A DNA stretch of 64,000 bases, from the NCBI GenBank assembly GCA_963377175.1, contig CAUJNA010003239.1:36001-100000 (forward strand). The letters are read 5' to 3'. The first letter of the stretch is position 1; the number at the start of each line of letters is the position of its first letter. Position numbers and translations under genes: made by a program. The notes beneath the pieces were generated by a model that ran no database searches, was not told the origin of the DNA, and saw nothing but the letters and a program-made list of their open reading frames with translations. The DNA comes from Effrenium voratum (taxonomy: Eukaryota; Sar; Dinophyceae; Suessiales; Symbiodiniaceae). Positions 1 through 11,400 of the stretch are shown piece after piece.

Positions 1-114
1 GCCATGGGTCAAAAATCCCGTACCCCGAGTGAACATCCCACTCCCCACCAAAATAGACTAAAATGGGTGGTGCGCCTACCCCAGAATGGTACCATTGGTT
101 TTTGACCCACAGCC
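1..114. mobile_element. Family 1 element, copy a (left end at window edge)
   Basis: It runs from GCCATGGGTCAAAA to TTTTGACCCACAGCC, the inverted ends of family 1. The left base and flank are cut by the window. The 64 bp to its right (115-178) are nearly identical to the right flank of copy f. Confidence 0.7.
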
Positions 115-984
115 ATCTCTGAAAATTCCAGGTAGAAAAAGTGCAAGGGCACAACCGGGGAACTCGGAAGGCAAGCTGATCAGTCGTTGTTCCCAGACTT
201 AGCTCTGCTTTGAACGCAATATTTGGTCAAGTGGCTTCAGCCACCAAGGGTTGGTTTTGCAGCATCATGGCATGTTCGATGTGAATTCCCATGGCAGGCG
301 GGCGTGAAAGTTGCTTCCAAAAACTCAATGGGTCACCATCTGTGATGATGCCATGCAGAGCAACCGCGATGGGGCCCGGAACAGGCGACTTTGCAGGCAT
401 CTTGGCAACTCCGTGTTGAAGATTCTATGAAAGCATGGGGTCATTACCAAGGCCGCAACCGGTACAGTGACACCGTTTGCTTGACGAACCCACACGTCAA
501 TTGCCCGACTACCAAACACGGCTTCCGCCCAACATGATATGAGACCTTCTCGCAAAGGATGTCTCGCGGCTGCGGCTTTCTCGCCCATATCTGTCCGAAA
601 GTGATGTAAGTCACGATTCATTTCATGGTTCCTGCTGCAAAGTTTGGCGAATGCCGATTTGCTGGTAAGTTGGTCTGCGTGTGAGTGTGTGTGTGGGTGC
701 GCCCAGATCATCCCCTTTGATGCATGTAAAAAATCGCATGAAGCCCCATGAGCTCCGGCCTGGAACATGGGGCAGTAGCTCTGCTTCAGGCGACAGGCCA
801 AAGGTTTCCAAGGCACCTGTCTCATGGCCCCCAGCTCTGCCCTTCCGCTCGCAACTTCCGAGTTCAGCATCTACACTGCGCCAACCTAGCATAGAAGCCA
901 TTAAAAACAAATCTATGAGTGCTTGCCGTCAAGAAAATGTCAGTGAAGATTGCCGGGTAGATGAAGGTTAGTAAGGGCCAATCC

Positions 985-1080
985 CAGCCATAAATAGCTG
1001 CGGCCGCCTTCTTAATTCTTTGAGTGGTTCTGGGTTCACCATTTTAGTACCGGTGTTTGATTGTGGCTCATAATATGACT
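985..1080. repeat. Family 5 repeat, copy 1
   Basis: The inverse complement matches 49762-49847 over ACTAAAATGGT, ACCCAGAACCA and AAGAAGGCGGCCGCAGCTAT. The copies are in opposite orientation. Confidence 0.65.
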
Positions 1081-1517
1081 TGGATGCCTCCGAGGGAACC
1101 GAGATTGATGTGGATGCCAATGCTTTCCAACGCCTGTACTTCGTTATGGGCAAAGGCACAACACTGAGTCACACAAAGCAGCAAGTGGAACCCCATGATT
1201 TTGCATTCCGCCCTAGTTGGCGCAACGTAAGATTAGATTGCCCAAGCTGAGACAAATAGTTCGGGCCGTTCAGGCTTCCCCCGCCTGGCGGCGACTGATG
1301 TTGCTGGGGCTCGCCCAGCGGCCTTCCGGCGATGCAGGTTTTCTGAAGGGTGGGGACAAGACTTAGGCTTGGCTCGTAGACGCCTGAGGAATGTGAGGCT
1401 CATTGCCCAACCAGAGTGTTCATTGCTGTTGATTTAGGGGAAGCCCTTTGGGCATGGTTGATAGGGAGTCCCTTTGTGTTTTCGATGGCTTCTGCGTGAC
1501 ATCATTTTTTGTTTTTC

Positions 1518-1541
1518 TCCCTCTCTCTCTCTCTCTCTCTC
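1518..1541. repeat. (TC)n microsatellite
   Basis: About 12 TC units. Confidence 0.8.
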
Positions 1542-1694
1542 GCAATGACTGGTTTTATTGATTTGAACACCTCAAAGATCAACACTTGACGCTGACGGCC
1601 CTTCGCGGCCCGAAACTGCATATGTCTTTTGTTTGTTTTGTGATTACAGTATCTTAACTATCAGGCTTCAACTATGTCAAGCAAGCACGAGTGT

Positions 1695-1768
1695 GTCTTT
1701 TTGTGTGTGTGTGTGTGCTGGATAAGCTCAAGCCGCGCGCACACACACACACACACGCACACACAGTA
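1695..1768. repeat. (TG)n facing (CA)n, a potential hairpin
   Basis: A TGTGTG run at 1699-1718 and a CACACA run at 1738-1766 are complementary across a 20-nt spacer. Confidence 0.7.
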
Positions 1769-3199
1769 GCTCAAACAAGTGAATCACGAGCGTTGTCTTT
1801 TCCAACCAACAAGCAGCTTGCTTAATCCGCGTACAACTATCTGTTGCGCTTTGGCCCCGCTATGATTGCTGTGAAGGCTGATATGCACATGCAGTCGTTT
1901 TGTTGGCTATGCCATCAATTTGGGGGTTGCTTTCGCCCCAATTTGTTGGACTTCATGTGAAGTCAGGAAATGCCAGGCTGCCAACTTCTCAAACGCCAGA
2001 GGGTGGTTTTGGGGGTACTCAGTTGGTCAAAGGTGCGGCTGAGCTGTTTCTGTTTTGGACTGACATAGCTTTTTGGTTTCCCTTGTCAAGGTCCGTGTGG
2101 GCCTGCCTCTGCGGTCGTCCGAAGGGTCGATACCACAAACTGCTGTGGCTTCTCCCACACTTGGCTCGTATCCCACGTCACACTCCACCTGGTGCGCAAG
2201 TTGGGAGGAATTTGCTTTCCTCAGCAGCAACCTGCTTCGGTGAAACAACATTGGCAGAAAGCCAAGACATTAATCGCAAGAAAAGGGGTAAACATCCATT
2301 GTAGACAAGGCCAGACTTCATATCCGTCCAGGAAGAAGAAACTTAGCGGAACAGTTGCTTCGCAATATTTGAGCCGGAAACTGCAGACTTCTTGCACTGG
2401 AGACGAAGCGTGATGTGTAAAAGGTCGGGCTGGGTCTTGGCGAAGTACGTAGCTGCTCGTGAATCAGTCCATCCAAGACCAAGCAACCAATCCAGAAATA
2501 AAACACAGGTTTAAGAACCCTCAAGCACACTGAACATCATCATTCCAGCAGGCTCCAATTGCAAGTGGATGTCTCATCTTCCAACACAAGAGCCTTATTA
2601 TCTTATGACACATCGAGTGTGTACATTACAGCACAAGATTACGAGGACGCACAGAACAAATAACAGGCCTATCTATTGACGCAGTCTGATTCTGATTGCT
2701 GCCAAACTGGTGAATCGGGAATCAGTGCTTCTCAGCAGCTGCAACACAAGCACAGGTCTGCAAAACGAAGTTCGGAACTGACAAACACAACTTAGTCATG
2801 TTTCCAGATTCGTCTCTGAAAAGCCGCCGTCGCTCAGTCAGTCTGTGTGTATCTAGAAACTCTAACTGCAAACATTCACATCTATGACCCTGCCATGTTC
2901 ACGAGACTTGCGTGACAACACAACGGACAGTATCCCTTGCACACACTTGGCTGCTCGTTGCAAAGCACGCACCAGGCCCCGGGCTAAAACTGTCGCGTTC
3001 AGGTGGAACTGGCGTGCGGCCGAGCGGGAAATCTCCGAGCCCAAGTGAAGTCACAGGCGGTTTGTCACCAAAGGCGAACTGGAACAGCAGCATATGCTTC
3101 CGCTGCCAACGCAACAACTTCCACTCAGCCAAAGCTGAAAGTGGATCCCATCAGTATCTTGAATATTGAAAATAAGCTTCCAATCATTCCAAGCCTTCT

Positions 3200-5416
3200 C
3201 TTGGGCATGAGCATCTCTGCCCGCAGGCCTCCGAGACGTGGGCCACAACGCCCTCGCCCAGCAACGGCGCAGGGTCGGAGCAGAAGTTGGGGTCCGTGGT
3301 GCACTGCAGCAACTGGCCACGCAGCTGAATTGGGCGAGGCTTACCGACCCCCGGCGACTATTTCACAAGGCCGAGTTTAGACGAAACGAGCCGCAGCACA
3401 AACATGTGCATATATATATATATGTATACATATATATATATATATGTATACATATATATATATATAATATAACGTTACATCAAACCAGCAGCGTCTAGAA
3501 AACACATTCAAGGCTGCGCACGAGTCATTTTCAGGCTTTCAGCTCTTTGGGCAGCCCAGCTTGCTCCAAGCTCACTCGGGAGCGAAACTCTCCGAAAGGG
3601 TGGCCATTTTGAAAGAGGTCCCTTTGATCTCGTCGGACGTCCGTTCTTTCCTTGTTTGTTGCTTTCGTACTTTCTTTCGCTATATTGATCCTGTCTGTTC
3701 TAATCATGTTTCTCTTCATTTTGCTCCGCCTCTTCTTCCTTCCTTCCTTCCTTCCTTCCTTCCTTCCTTCCTTCCTTCCTTCCTTCCTTGGACGTTCGTT
3801 ACACACGCACAACACTCACACTGTCCTCAGTTGAACAAGAACAATTGCCAAGACATGTCCTACGACGCTGCCCCACCTCACTGAGGGGCTGCGGCATCGT
3901 TTGCAGTGGCTTATGCCAAAGCCCGTCCATGCCGCACCTTGGTTCGCAGCTTGGAAGATCAAACCAGCTTGCAACTAAGGCTTGAAACGACCTGGAAAAC
4001 ACCCTGATGGGAGCATATGGCAGTTGATGCTTAAACATCAAGTCGAACATCACACACAAGACCGTACTAAACTGCCCACTGCTTCCATGCTCTGCCAGGA
4101 GCACATCTGCCGGGACAGGCAACAAGCAGTGAGCACCCCTGGAACCTGCAGTAAAAATGCTGATTGCTTCGGCAAACCTTTCAACAGTACAACCTCCAAG
4201 CAAGTTTGCCACATTTTGCCACTCAAGCGGCAATGCTCAAACACAAAACTCCGGGCATAGTCAACCCCGACGCGACCTCCACTGCGCCAGGAAGTCAAAC
4301 GAGATGTCTAATGGCACCAAGGCACACCAAGGTTGCGTCGCCGCCGCTCGGGATCTGGCCTCCGGCAAACCAGGGGTGCAAAGCAAAACGAGCCAGTGTT
4401 GTACAAATGTCGAGTGGGATGTGCTGAAGGTGGTTGGTCAAAACCTCTGTATTCGGAGCGCTTGCCGGAGTGTCGCAAGTTGTGGGGAGTTGTTCAGGCT
4501 CCAGGACTGCTAAACCAGTCAACCCTTCCATGAGCGACGGGTCCCCTTCCATGACAGGGATTCTTAGTGGCAACCCTACAGAGTAGTGAGCGGGGCGTGA
4601 TAAGGGATCAACACGACATCCCCCATATCATGTTTTCTGATTTTGTTTATCTGATACATGATCGTTGCATCATAGTGCAGGAATCTTATTGAACTTTGGC
4701 CATGGGTCAAAACCCCGTACCCCCAGTGAACATCCGATTCAATCCCCACTAAAATAGGTTCTAAAATGGGTGGAGAATTCACCTACCAACCAAAATGGGA
4801 TCCCAAAACGGTTTTGAGCCATGGCCATTGGTCGCCGTCCCTTCCCCTTGCGCTCCTGCGCTGCACTGGAGCACCGCGACGCTGCCAGGGTCTCGCCCCG
4901 CCGAGGCGGCCGCCAGGTTGTCCGGCAGCTGTGGGCAGTGGTTCCTGGGACGCGTCCGCGTCACCGGAACCGGAGGCCCGTGGAAGCCGGTGCCGGTGGT
5001 GGGGAACAAACAGGCACCAGTCGTTTTGGGGAAGCTTGCACTGTTGTTTGATGGCTGTTAGCCGTTTCTGGTGGAGCAACGTAGAGAAACTAACTTGCAG
5101 GAGAGAAAGAGCCGCACTGAGAAATCATTTGGGCGAGGCCAGGAGCTAACCTACAGCCGCAAAAGGCAAGCGTGTTGCTTGCATATAATTTGCCAAATAT
5201 GTGTGCTCCAATGTGCCAAACAGGAATCACCATCTCTGTTGAACACCGTGCTTTCCGTGGAACAAAGCCGAGCTAAACTGCCCACGTCCAAGTGCCACAA
5301 GGGTGCTGCAGGGGCATGCAGGCAGCGGGGATGTAGGCACTGCCGTCCAGAGCCAGCCAGCGGCCCTCGCCGTCGCGGGAGCCGCAAATGATCTCCAAAT
5401 CCCCGAGGAGCTTCAC
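3200..5416 (-). CDS. Exon group K, CCP/Sushi-like and Cys-rich exons
   Basis: The exons are 5307-5416 (LEIICGSRDGEGRWLALDGS, then YIPAACMPLQ), 4856-4944 (NHCPQLPDNLAAASAGRDPG, then SVAVLQCSAG; GA donor) and about 3200-3303 (CTTDPNFCSDPAPLLGEGVV, then EACGQRC). The first two join in phase and give the end of one CCP module (C-x-x-x-G-x-W...C) and the start of the next (C-P-x-L-P-x-N...C-x-x-G). The first also joins in phase with 11021-11083 across the 5.6 kb intron that holds the retrotransposon. No stop codon was placed; the gene may end near or beyond 3.2 kb. Confidence 0.6.
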
Positions 5417-8400
5417 CTCGAGCGCAGTACCATAAGCGAACATTGGGCGAGAGCGGCCTATGTCATCCCTCTTACCAGTACAATTCGACAAAGATTGACC
5501 GCTGCTCTGGAAACTGAGGGAAGCAACATCATGCTCTTGACGTGACCTTCTGTCAACCATTGCGCGGCAACATAATGCATCTGGACACTGGTTGGGCGCC
5601 TTGCCTAGTTAAATCTGTCTTTCATCAATGTGTCACGTATCGTTCCTACTGCTAGGCTGCAACGCACCCCAATTCTTTTTCCCTTCTCATCATTCATAGT
5701 CTGCACTGCCCGTGCCTGTAACAACCCTCATCACCTGAGGGATAATGCTTTGGATCTCCATGCATCTCCTGCATGGACTGTGCTTAGAGACTGGTCAACT
5801 CCGGTTGGGATGCCTCTAACATCCTTAAAAGTTCCCCCCCCTCGAAACAGCACAGTGCGCCCTTGCGCAACCCCAGTCCCATCGGGACCTTCAAAGTTGT
5901 CGGTCACTGGACGCCAGGCCAGACAACTAGGGTGGGTTGGGTGGGGAAACCAAAAAGGTTTGGCTCAGCCTTGATCCAAAATGGCAGACCCATAACAATT
6001 GATGATACATGTTCACCCAATGCCTGCCAAGCTCTAAACATGGCATACATCAATGTGTCACGTATTGTTCCTACTGCTAGGCTGCAACGCACCCCAATTC
6101 TTTTTCCCTTCTCATCATTCATAGTCTGCACTGCCCGTGCCTGTAACAACCCTCATCACCTGAGGGATAATGCTTTGGACCTCCATGCATCTCCTGCATG
6201 GACTGTGCTTAGAGGGGGCCACCGGTCAACTCCGGTTGGGATGCCTCTAACATCCTTAAAAGTTCCCCAATGCACTTCATCAACTCCCAAAGCACTACAG
6301 AAAGCTCGTCACCGCGAGCACGGCACGAAATGGCAGCTTCCACATGATGGGGAAACAGAAAGCAGTAGACATTGAGAAATCATGGCGGGCCCATGGGTCC
6401 TGCCATCCTAAACGAGAAATCGCATCTGACCAATTGGATTTGGAAGGGATCCATTCCCAATACATCCAAACCTTCAGCCCATACAAAATTGTGTGTATCA
6501 CGTGGGACATTCGTTCCAGGTCGGGTTCTCTGGATCTACCACGGATTAAACACATCAGGGCTGCGGTGTTGTCGATGTACCACACTCCCCGCCGATTACG
6601 GAATGTATCCGGTCGGCAGAGAAGGGCGTACAACACCATGGACAGCTCCAGTTGAGCAATCTTCCGGTCCCCCGGAGTCCACAACTTGTAAAGCTCAATT
6701 GGGATGTCGGCTACAAAAGCTTCCCGTCGCTCGGTGAAGCCGTCGGCCCAAACCATCAGGAAACCCCCCGTCCCCTGACGTGGGCTCTCAAGAGCCGCAT
6801 CGGAAGCGATCACAAACCTCTCACATGGCACTGGCAAAACTGGAAGCACTCGCCGTGGTTGGGTGGCAAAGACTGCTTCTAGCAACTCAAGGCTCGCCTT
6901 GATAGGCTCAGTCAGCTCAGATGATCTTTCAGCCTGCCGCATCTTGATGGAGCCCAATCCTCCGCATCCCACGCGGCCATAGACTCCCATCTCCAAGAAG
7001 TTAGCCAAGCCGTAGATCTTAGCCGCGAGGCCAGGTGCTAGCTTCTCCTCGGTCCTGACCTTCTGGATCATCCCGGACATCTTCTCGTGCAGCCGCTCCC
7101 GAGCACAGAAGGACACCACGCCGTCGTGCAGTGCCTGAGATAGGCCCCAGAAAAAGGCCTTGGGCTGCCATAGGCTGCTTCTTGTCCTCGGAGAACGGCG
7201 TGCCCAGCAGCCGGTTCAGCTCTTCCAGTGCCCACTGGCCGGAGCCACCGGCTGACCGCCAATCCGTGATGCGGGCGTCGTCGAAGTAGAACGAAACCAG
7301 AAGGACCAACAATCGTCTGGCCAGCGCTTCCGCCAGCCGAGAGTATCGGTTGAAACTGGTCACGGCCAACGGCAGGCCAAAGAGCAACCCTGCATACCGC
7401 TGAAATGCAGGCGCCCCCCAGCCTTCATGCCAAAAACAAACGATACAGCCTCTTGCCTCCTCACTGCTCATAGGAGAGTGGCGATAGGCGTCTGGCCAAT
7501 CCTCCCCTCCGGATTCCCACGAGTCACCCTCGCGGGCTGAGCGAAGTTGGCTCTCATCCATGCGTTGCATCACCGCTGCAATGTGCTGAGCTGGCCGCAA
7601 CGGCGAACAGAGGACTAATTTGTTGGCGTCCGATGAACGGAGGGACTGTCCCCCTGTATCTGCGTTGTCGATCACTCGCTGTTTGCCTGAGGACTGTGTG
7701 ATGACACACCTGGGTATGAGTCGGAATTCCTGCCCTTTGAGCTGTCGCTGCAGCTCGGACAGGGACATCGGCAGTGCACGAGAGCCTGTTCACCTGCCGC
7801 CTGCGGTCTCGTGGCTTCGTGATGGGCATGTGCACCGGGCGCCTCCGGCAATGTCACACCCCCCCGGCTCTCCGGGAGTCCGGACAACCACAAACGGCCA
7901 CCCTTCGCATTCTGGTAGATGCGCGGCGCGTTCTTCCGCAAGGGCATCAAACAGCTGGTCTCCCTGGGCCACAGGGAGCACAGCCGCTGTGACGGGGCCT
8001 CCGAGTCACCCTCGGGCCAGGCGTCACGCCTCCTCCGCTTCTCCTCAGGGCCGCTCGGCTTTGGCGGCCGCTTCTGGGGCACCGCCTTGATCTTGGGCGA
8101 CAGCATCATCGCTTCGGCACTGGTCGAGCCACTGCTCGCGGCCCCCGACGGCCGAGCCGGGATGGACGACTCCGGGTCCTCCACCATGACCACCTTCATC
8201 ACCCGGCACACGCCCGCTGCATGCTTCCCATGCACCGTCAAGCGGACGCATGCACAAAGGTGCGCAAACCCGCACACTCGCTCCCCGAAACAATGCCCCG
8301 CCTAGAACGCCGGGCATAGCCTCTTGCCATCACGCATCACTGCGGTCAAGCGCCGGCCGTTGAGCGAGGCCGGCATCGTGGTTGCTGGCTTAGCATCTGC

Positions 8401-11400
8401 CTTGGCTTTGGCTATCCGCTGAAGCTTCTGCGTCAGGGCGAAGCGCTTCTGAAGCTCTTTGGGGCGTGGGGGGGCCGCCCACACCACCTGGGCGTCCCGC
8501 GCCTTGGCCTGGGCTGACGCCGCCTGGCCAGCCAGGATTCGTGGTGGGTCAGAGCCGCCACCGCGCCCACCATCCTGTGCTAGGACGCCGCGTACTTGGC
8601 CCCGCTGTAGTGCAATGGCACGCGAGCATCCTCCGGGACGTCACCTTTGGTCTGCCAGTCGCCCAAAGCTGCCATGTCGAGGGCGCTAAACCCCACCAGT
8701 TGGCCCACAGTTGTACCAACCCGCCGGAACGAGTACGACGAAACCATCGCCGGGTTCTCCACCAAGTCTGCAAACTCGTGCCGGACCATCCGGTAGACAT
8801 CAGACAGCGACCACGGGATCCCCTCCCGACGGAACGCCAGCCCGCAGTCTGCCTTCTGCTTCTCCGGCACCAGGGCAAAGTCATGGAGCCAGGCCGCCGA
8901 CCAGTCCCGCCCGGTTGACAGCTGTCCGGGCACGCAGAAGTCGAAGCCCTTGCGCAGTCGCCGCTGCTTCCCTTTGCTGCAGTGCGCATGGACCGTCGAC
9001 ATGGTCACCTTCCGCACCTCCGCCCGAGTGAGGTGCTTGTGGCATAGAACTCCTCCATAGAGCATCCACGCCGCCAGCAATGCTTGCCAGCGATCATCGC
9101 CCTGCGTGTAGAGCTCCTCCATCCGCTGCTCCATCTTCAGCAGCATCACCGGTTCCACCACCGCTGCCTGCCCCCTGGGCCCTGCCCGACGTGCCTGTCC
9201 CGCAGGCGGCGCGAGCATGCCCAAACCCAGATCCACCCTTGCCTGCTTGGTCAGCCAGCGCAGTGATTGAGTAGCACGGGCCGGGGCAGCTGTTCCTTCG
9301 TGGAGGAAAACATCAAGGTCGACCACTTCTGGTGGCAGCGGTCGAGAACGCGCCTGCGTAAAGGTGATCACCTCACCCCATGTGCGCAAGGCATTCAGCA
9401 CCGTGGCCCTCTCCACCTCCGTCACCAGCCGCTGCGCCAAACGAGTGCATGATCCTCTCCACTCGCGCCGCAGCTGCTCCGGCTCGTCTTCGCAGATTGG
9501 CCTGTGCCGGATGACGCGCCGTGTGAGGGCACCACACCGCATGCAAGGGGGGGGGGGGGAAAAACACGCTCTCCCGCTGCAAAGCCAGCAAGCCACTGGC
9601 CCAGAGCCCTCCCGGCCCACGCAGTATGCCGGCTCTCGCCAAGAGACACGGCCTGCCTGCCACCTCCTCCACGCCCAGAAGACGGCCTCCCGATCGAGGC
9701 CACACTCCTCAAGGCCGGCCAACTCCACGTAGCCAATCAATGAAGCGCGCCATGTGCTCGGGGACCAGCTGCTGCACTCGCATGCCCGAGTCAAGGGCCC
9801 GAAGCTGATCCTCATCCAAGTAGTCCCGGCCCGCATAGTAAAGGTCCCAAGCTGCCGCCGGGCCAACCTCTGCTTGAACCAGGACTGCGCGCTTGGTCCA
9901 TATCCCGAGCCACGGGAACTGGAACCCCCCACGCATCTCTGTGCACCTAGCACACCCTGCCACCATGCAGGGGACCTCCCGCAACGACCCCAGGGTATGA
10001 ATGCGAAATTCAGAGGCCTCGGTTGGGGGAAGGTGCACCACCACCACAACTTCCTTCCACAGCCGAACGGCCTGGTCCGTTCCCCACGGGCCAGCAGTCC
10101 TTGCACGTGGGCTTCGAAGTCCAGGAGGGCCGCCGGGTGCAACATCCGCGCCTGAGAATGGGCCACCAAAGGGCCTGCATCAGCGCCAGACATACCAGAG
10201 TCCCACTCCAGTCAACAATGTAACCGAAACCAAAAAGGTGTCTGACAATTTGGCTCAGTCTTGAGCCAAAATGGCAGACCCATAACAATTGATGATACAT
10301 GTTCACCCAATGCCTGCCAAGCTCTAAACATGGCATAAAAAAAAGGCGAACAAATGGGATTGCCGCATATAAGGAGCAATAGCGGATGAACAGGAAGGTT
10401 GGGTGTCAAACAAGCTTGCCTCCCAACTCATCGACTTGTTTGGTCACGTCCTTTGGAGGACCACCAGGAGACTGGGGCATGGGCCAAAATCGGCGCCTGG
10501 GCCAGCCTCTCAAAGGGTCGACGGTTCTCCAAAGCACTAACGATTGAGTAGGTCGTTTGACCATGTTGCCCATATTAGGGCTTGTAGGAGACTCAGAATG
10601 GTGTTCAATGATTCAATGGTCCTTATTTCTCTAGTTAGCATCTTTGGATATCTAAGGACTGCGTGTCATGCATATACCCCTCCCCCCTGACTGCTCCCGG
10701 AAAAGTATTGAGAACTTTGTCAATACTCGACATGGGCATGTGCTTGAGTGTTGACATGCAAGCAACGTGCGAAGCCTATGTATGGATACCAAATGCCTTG
10801 TCATGAATTGTCTTGTGGCTGTGAGTCTCATCAAGAATAGCCGAGTCCGAGCTGTCCTTACTCAGTGCTCGTTGCTCAATAGCTGAAAGCATGGGGTGAT
10901 TGGGGCCCTTCAAAGGGTTAAGGACATGTCACAGTTTTCCAGTCCCTGTCCCAGGAAGCCAGTGACAGGTGACTAGTGCTTTGCCGACACTTCCCATTCA
11001 AGCCGATGCTGAGCACCCACCCGGGACGGCCCGATCCGAGACGCATGGCCCTGCAGGCACTGCGCCCTCTCACTGCTGCCCACCTGGAAACCAGGTCAGG
11101 GGAGTTGCCCTCTGGGTGACTTTGAGGATGTTCAAGAAGCTCAAGTCTGGTTGATGGCGTGACTATCTTTCGATTGAAGAAAGCAGCTGCATGCCACGCA
11201 GGCTAATCAAGACGTGAAGCCACTCAAGCCCTGGACCACGAAAAGTTGGTTGCTGTATTTGTCTCAGCTGGCACGCGGGATGGTGAAAGGGAAAGTTCCT
11301 GACGAAAGGCAGATGTGCGAAAGCCAACATACATGGGTATGGGTCACAATTTTGAACCAGAAGGGGAAAAAAGCAGGTTTTAGTCCTTCGTTCCATTTAG

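Larger units (their letters stand above)
115..3199. other. No secure gene
   Basis: It holds the flank shared with 21503-21566, the family 5 repeat and simple repeats. Weak minus-strand exon candidates are about 1272-1324 (AAGRAPATSVAAR before a GC donor) and about 2955-3000 (FHLNATVLARGL before GTGCGT). I would not call either. Confidence 0.4.
5623..10337 (-). mobile_element. Tyrosine-recombinase retrotransposon with split direct repeats
   Basis: Reading the minus strand, the element runs A1 (10337-10226), tyrosine recombinase ORF, reverse transcriptase, RNase H, B1 (6268-6048), A2 (6047-5945), about 107 bp of spacer, B2 (5837-5623). B1 and A2 abut exactly. This is the split direct repeat plan of PAT/Ngaro/VIPER-type YR retrotransposons, which integrate by tyrosine recombinase and make no target duplication. 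The order YR-RT-RH differs from DIRS/PAT (RT-RH-YR) and recalls VIPER of trypanosomatids. The coding region has frameshifts and a stop, so this copy is likely inactive. It sits in the 5.6 kb intron 5417-11020 of the giant gene, on the same strand. Confidence 0.85.

Noticed and set aside
3561..3884. Plus-strand ORF rich in Leu/Pro/Ser
   Set aside because: It is produced by the CTTC microsatellite.
5623..6268. Direct repeats as a pair of LTRs or a solo duplication
   Set aside because: B1 and B2 are nested with A2 and paired with A1 at the far end. The element encodes a tyrosine recombinase, so split direct repeats explain the pattern better than LTRs.
5863..6375. 170-codon plus-strand ORF
   Set aside because: It runs through repeats A2 and B1, and a similar frame appears in B2. 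It is the antisense of the retrotransposon's terminal repeats.
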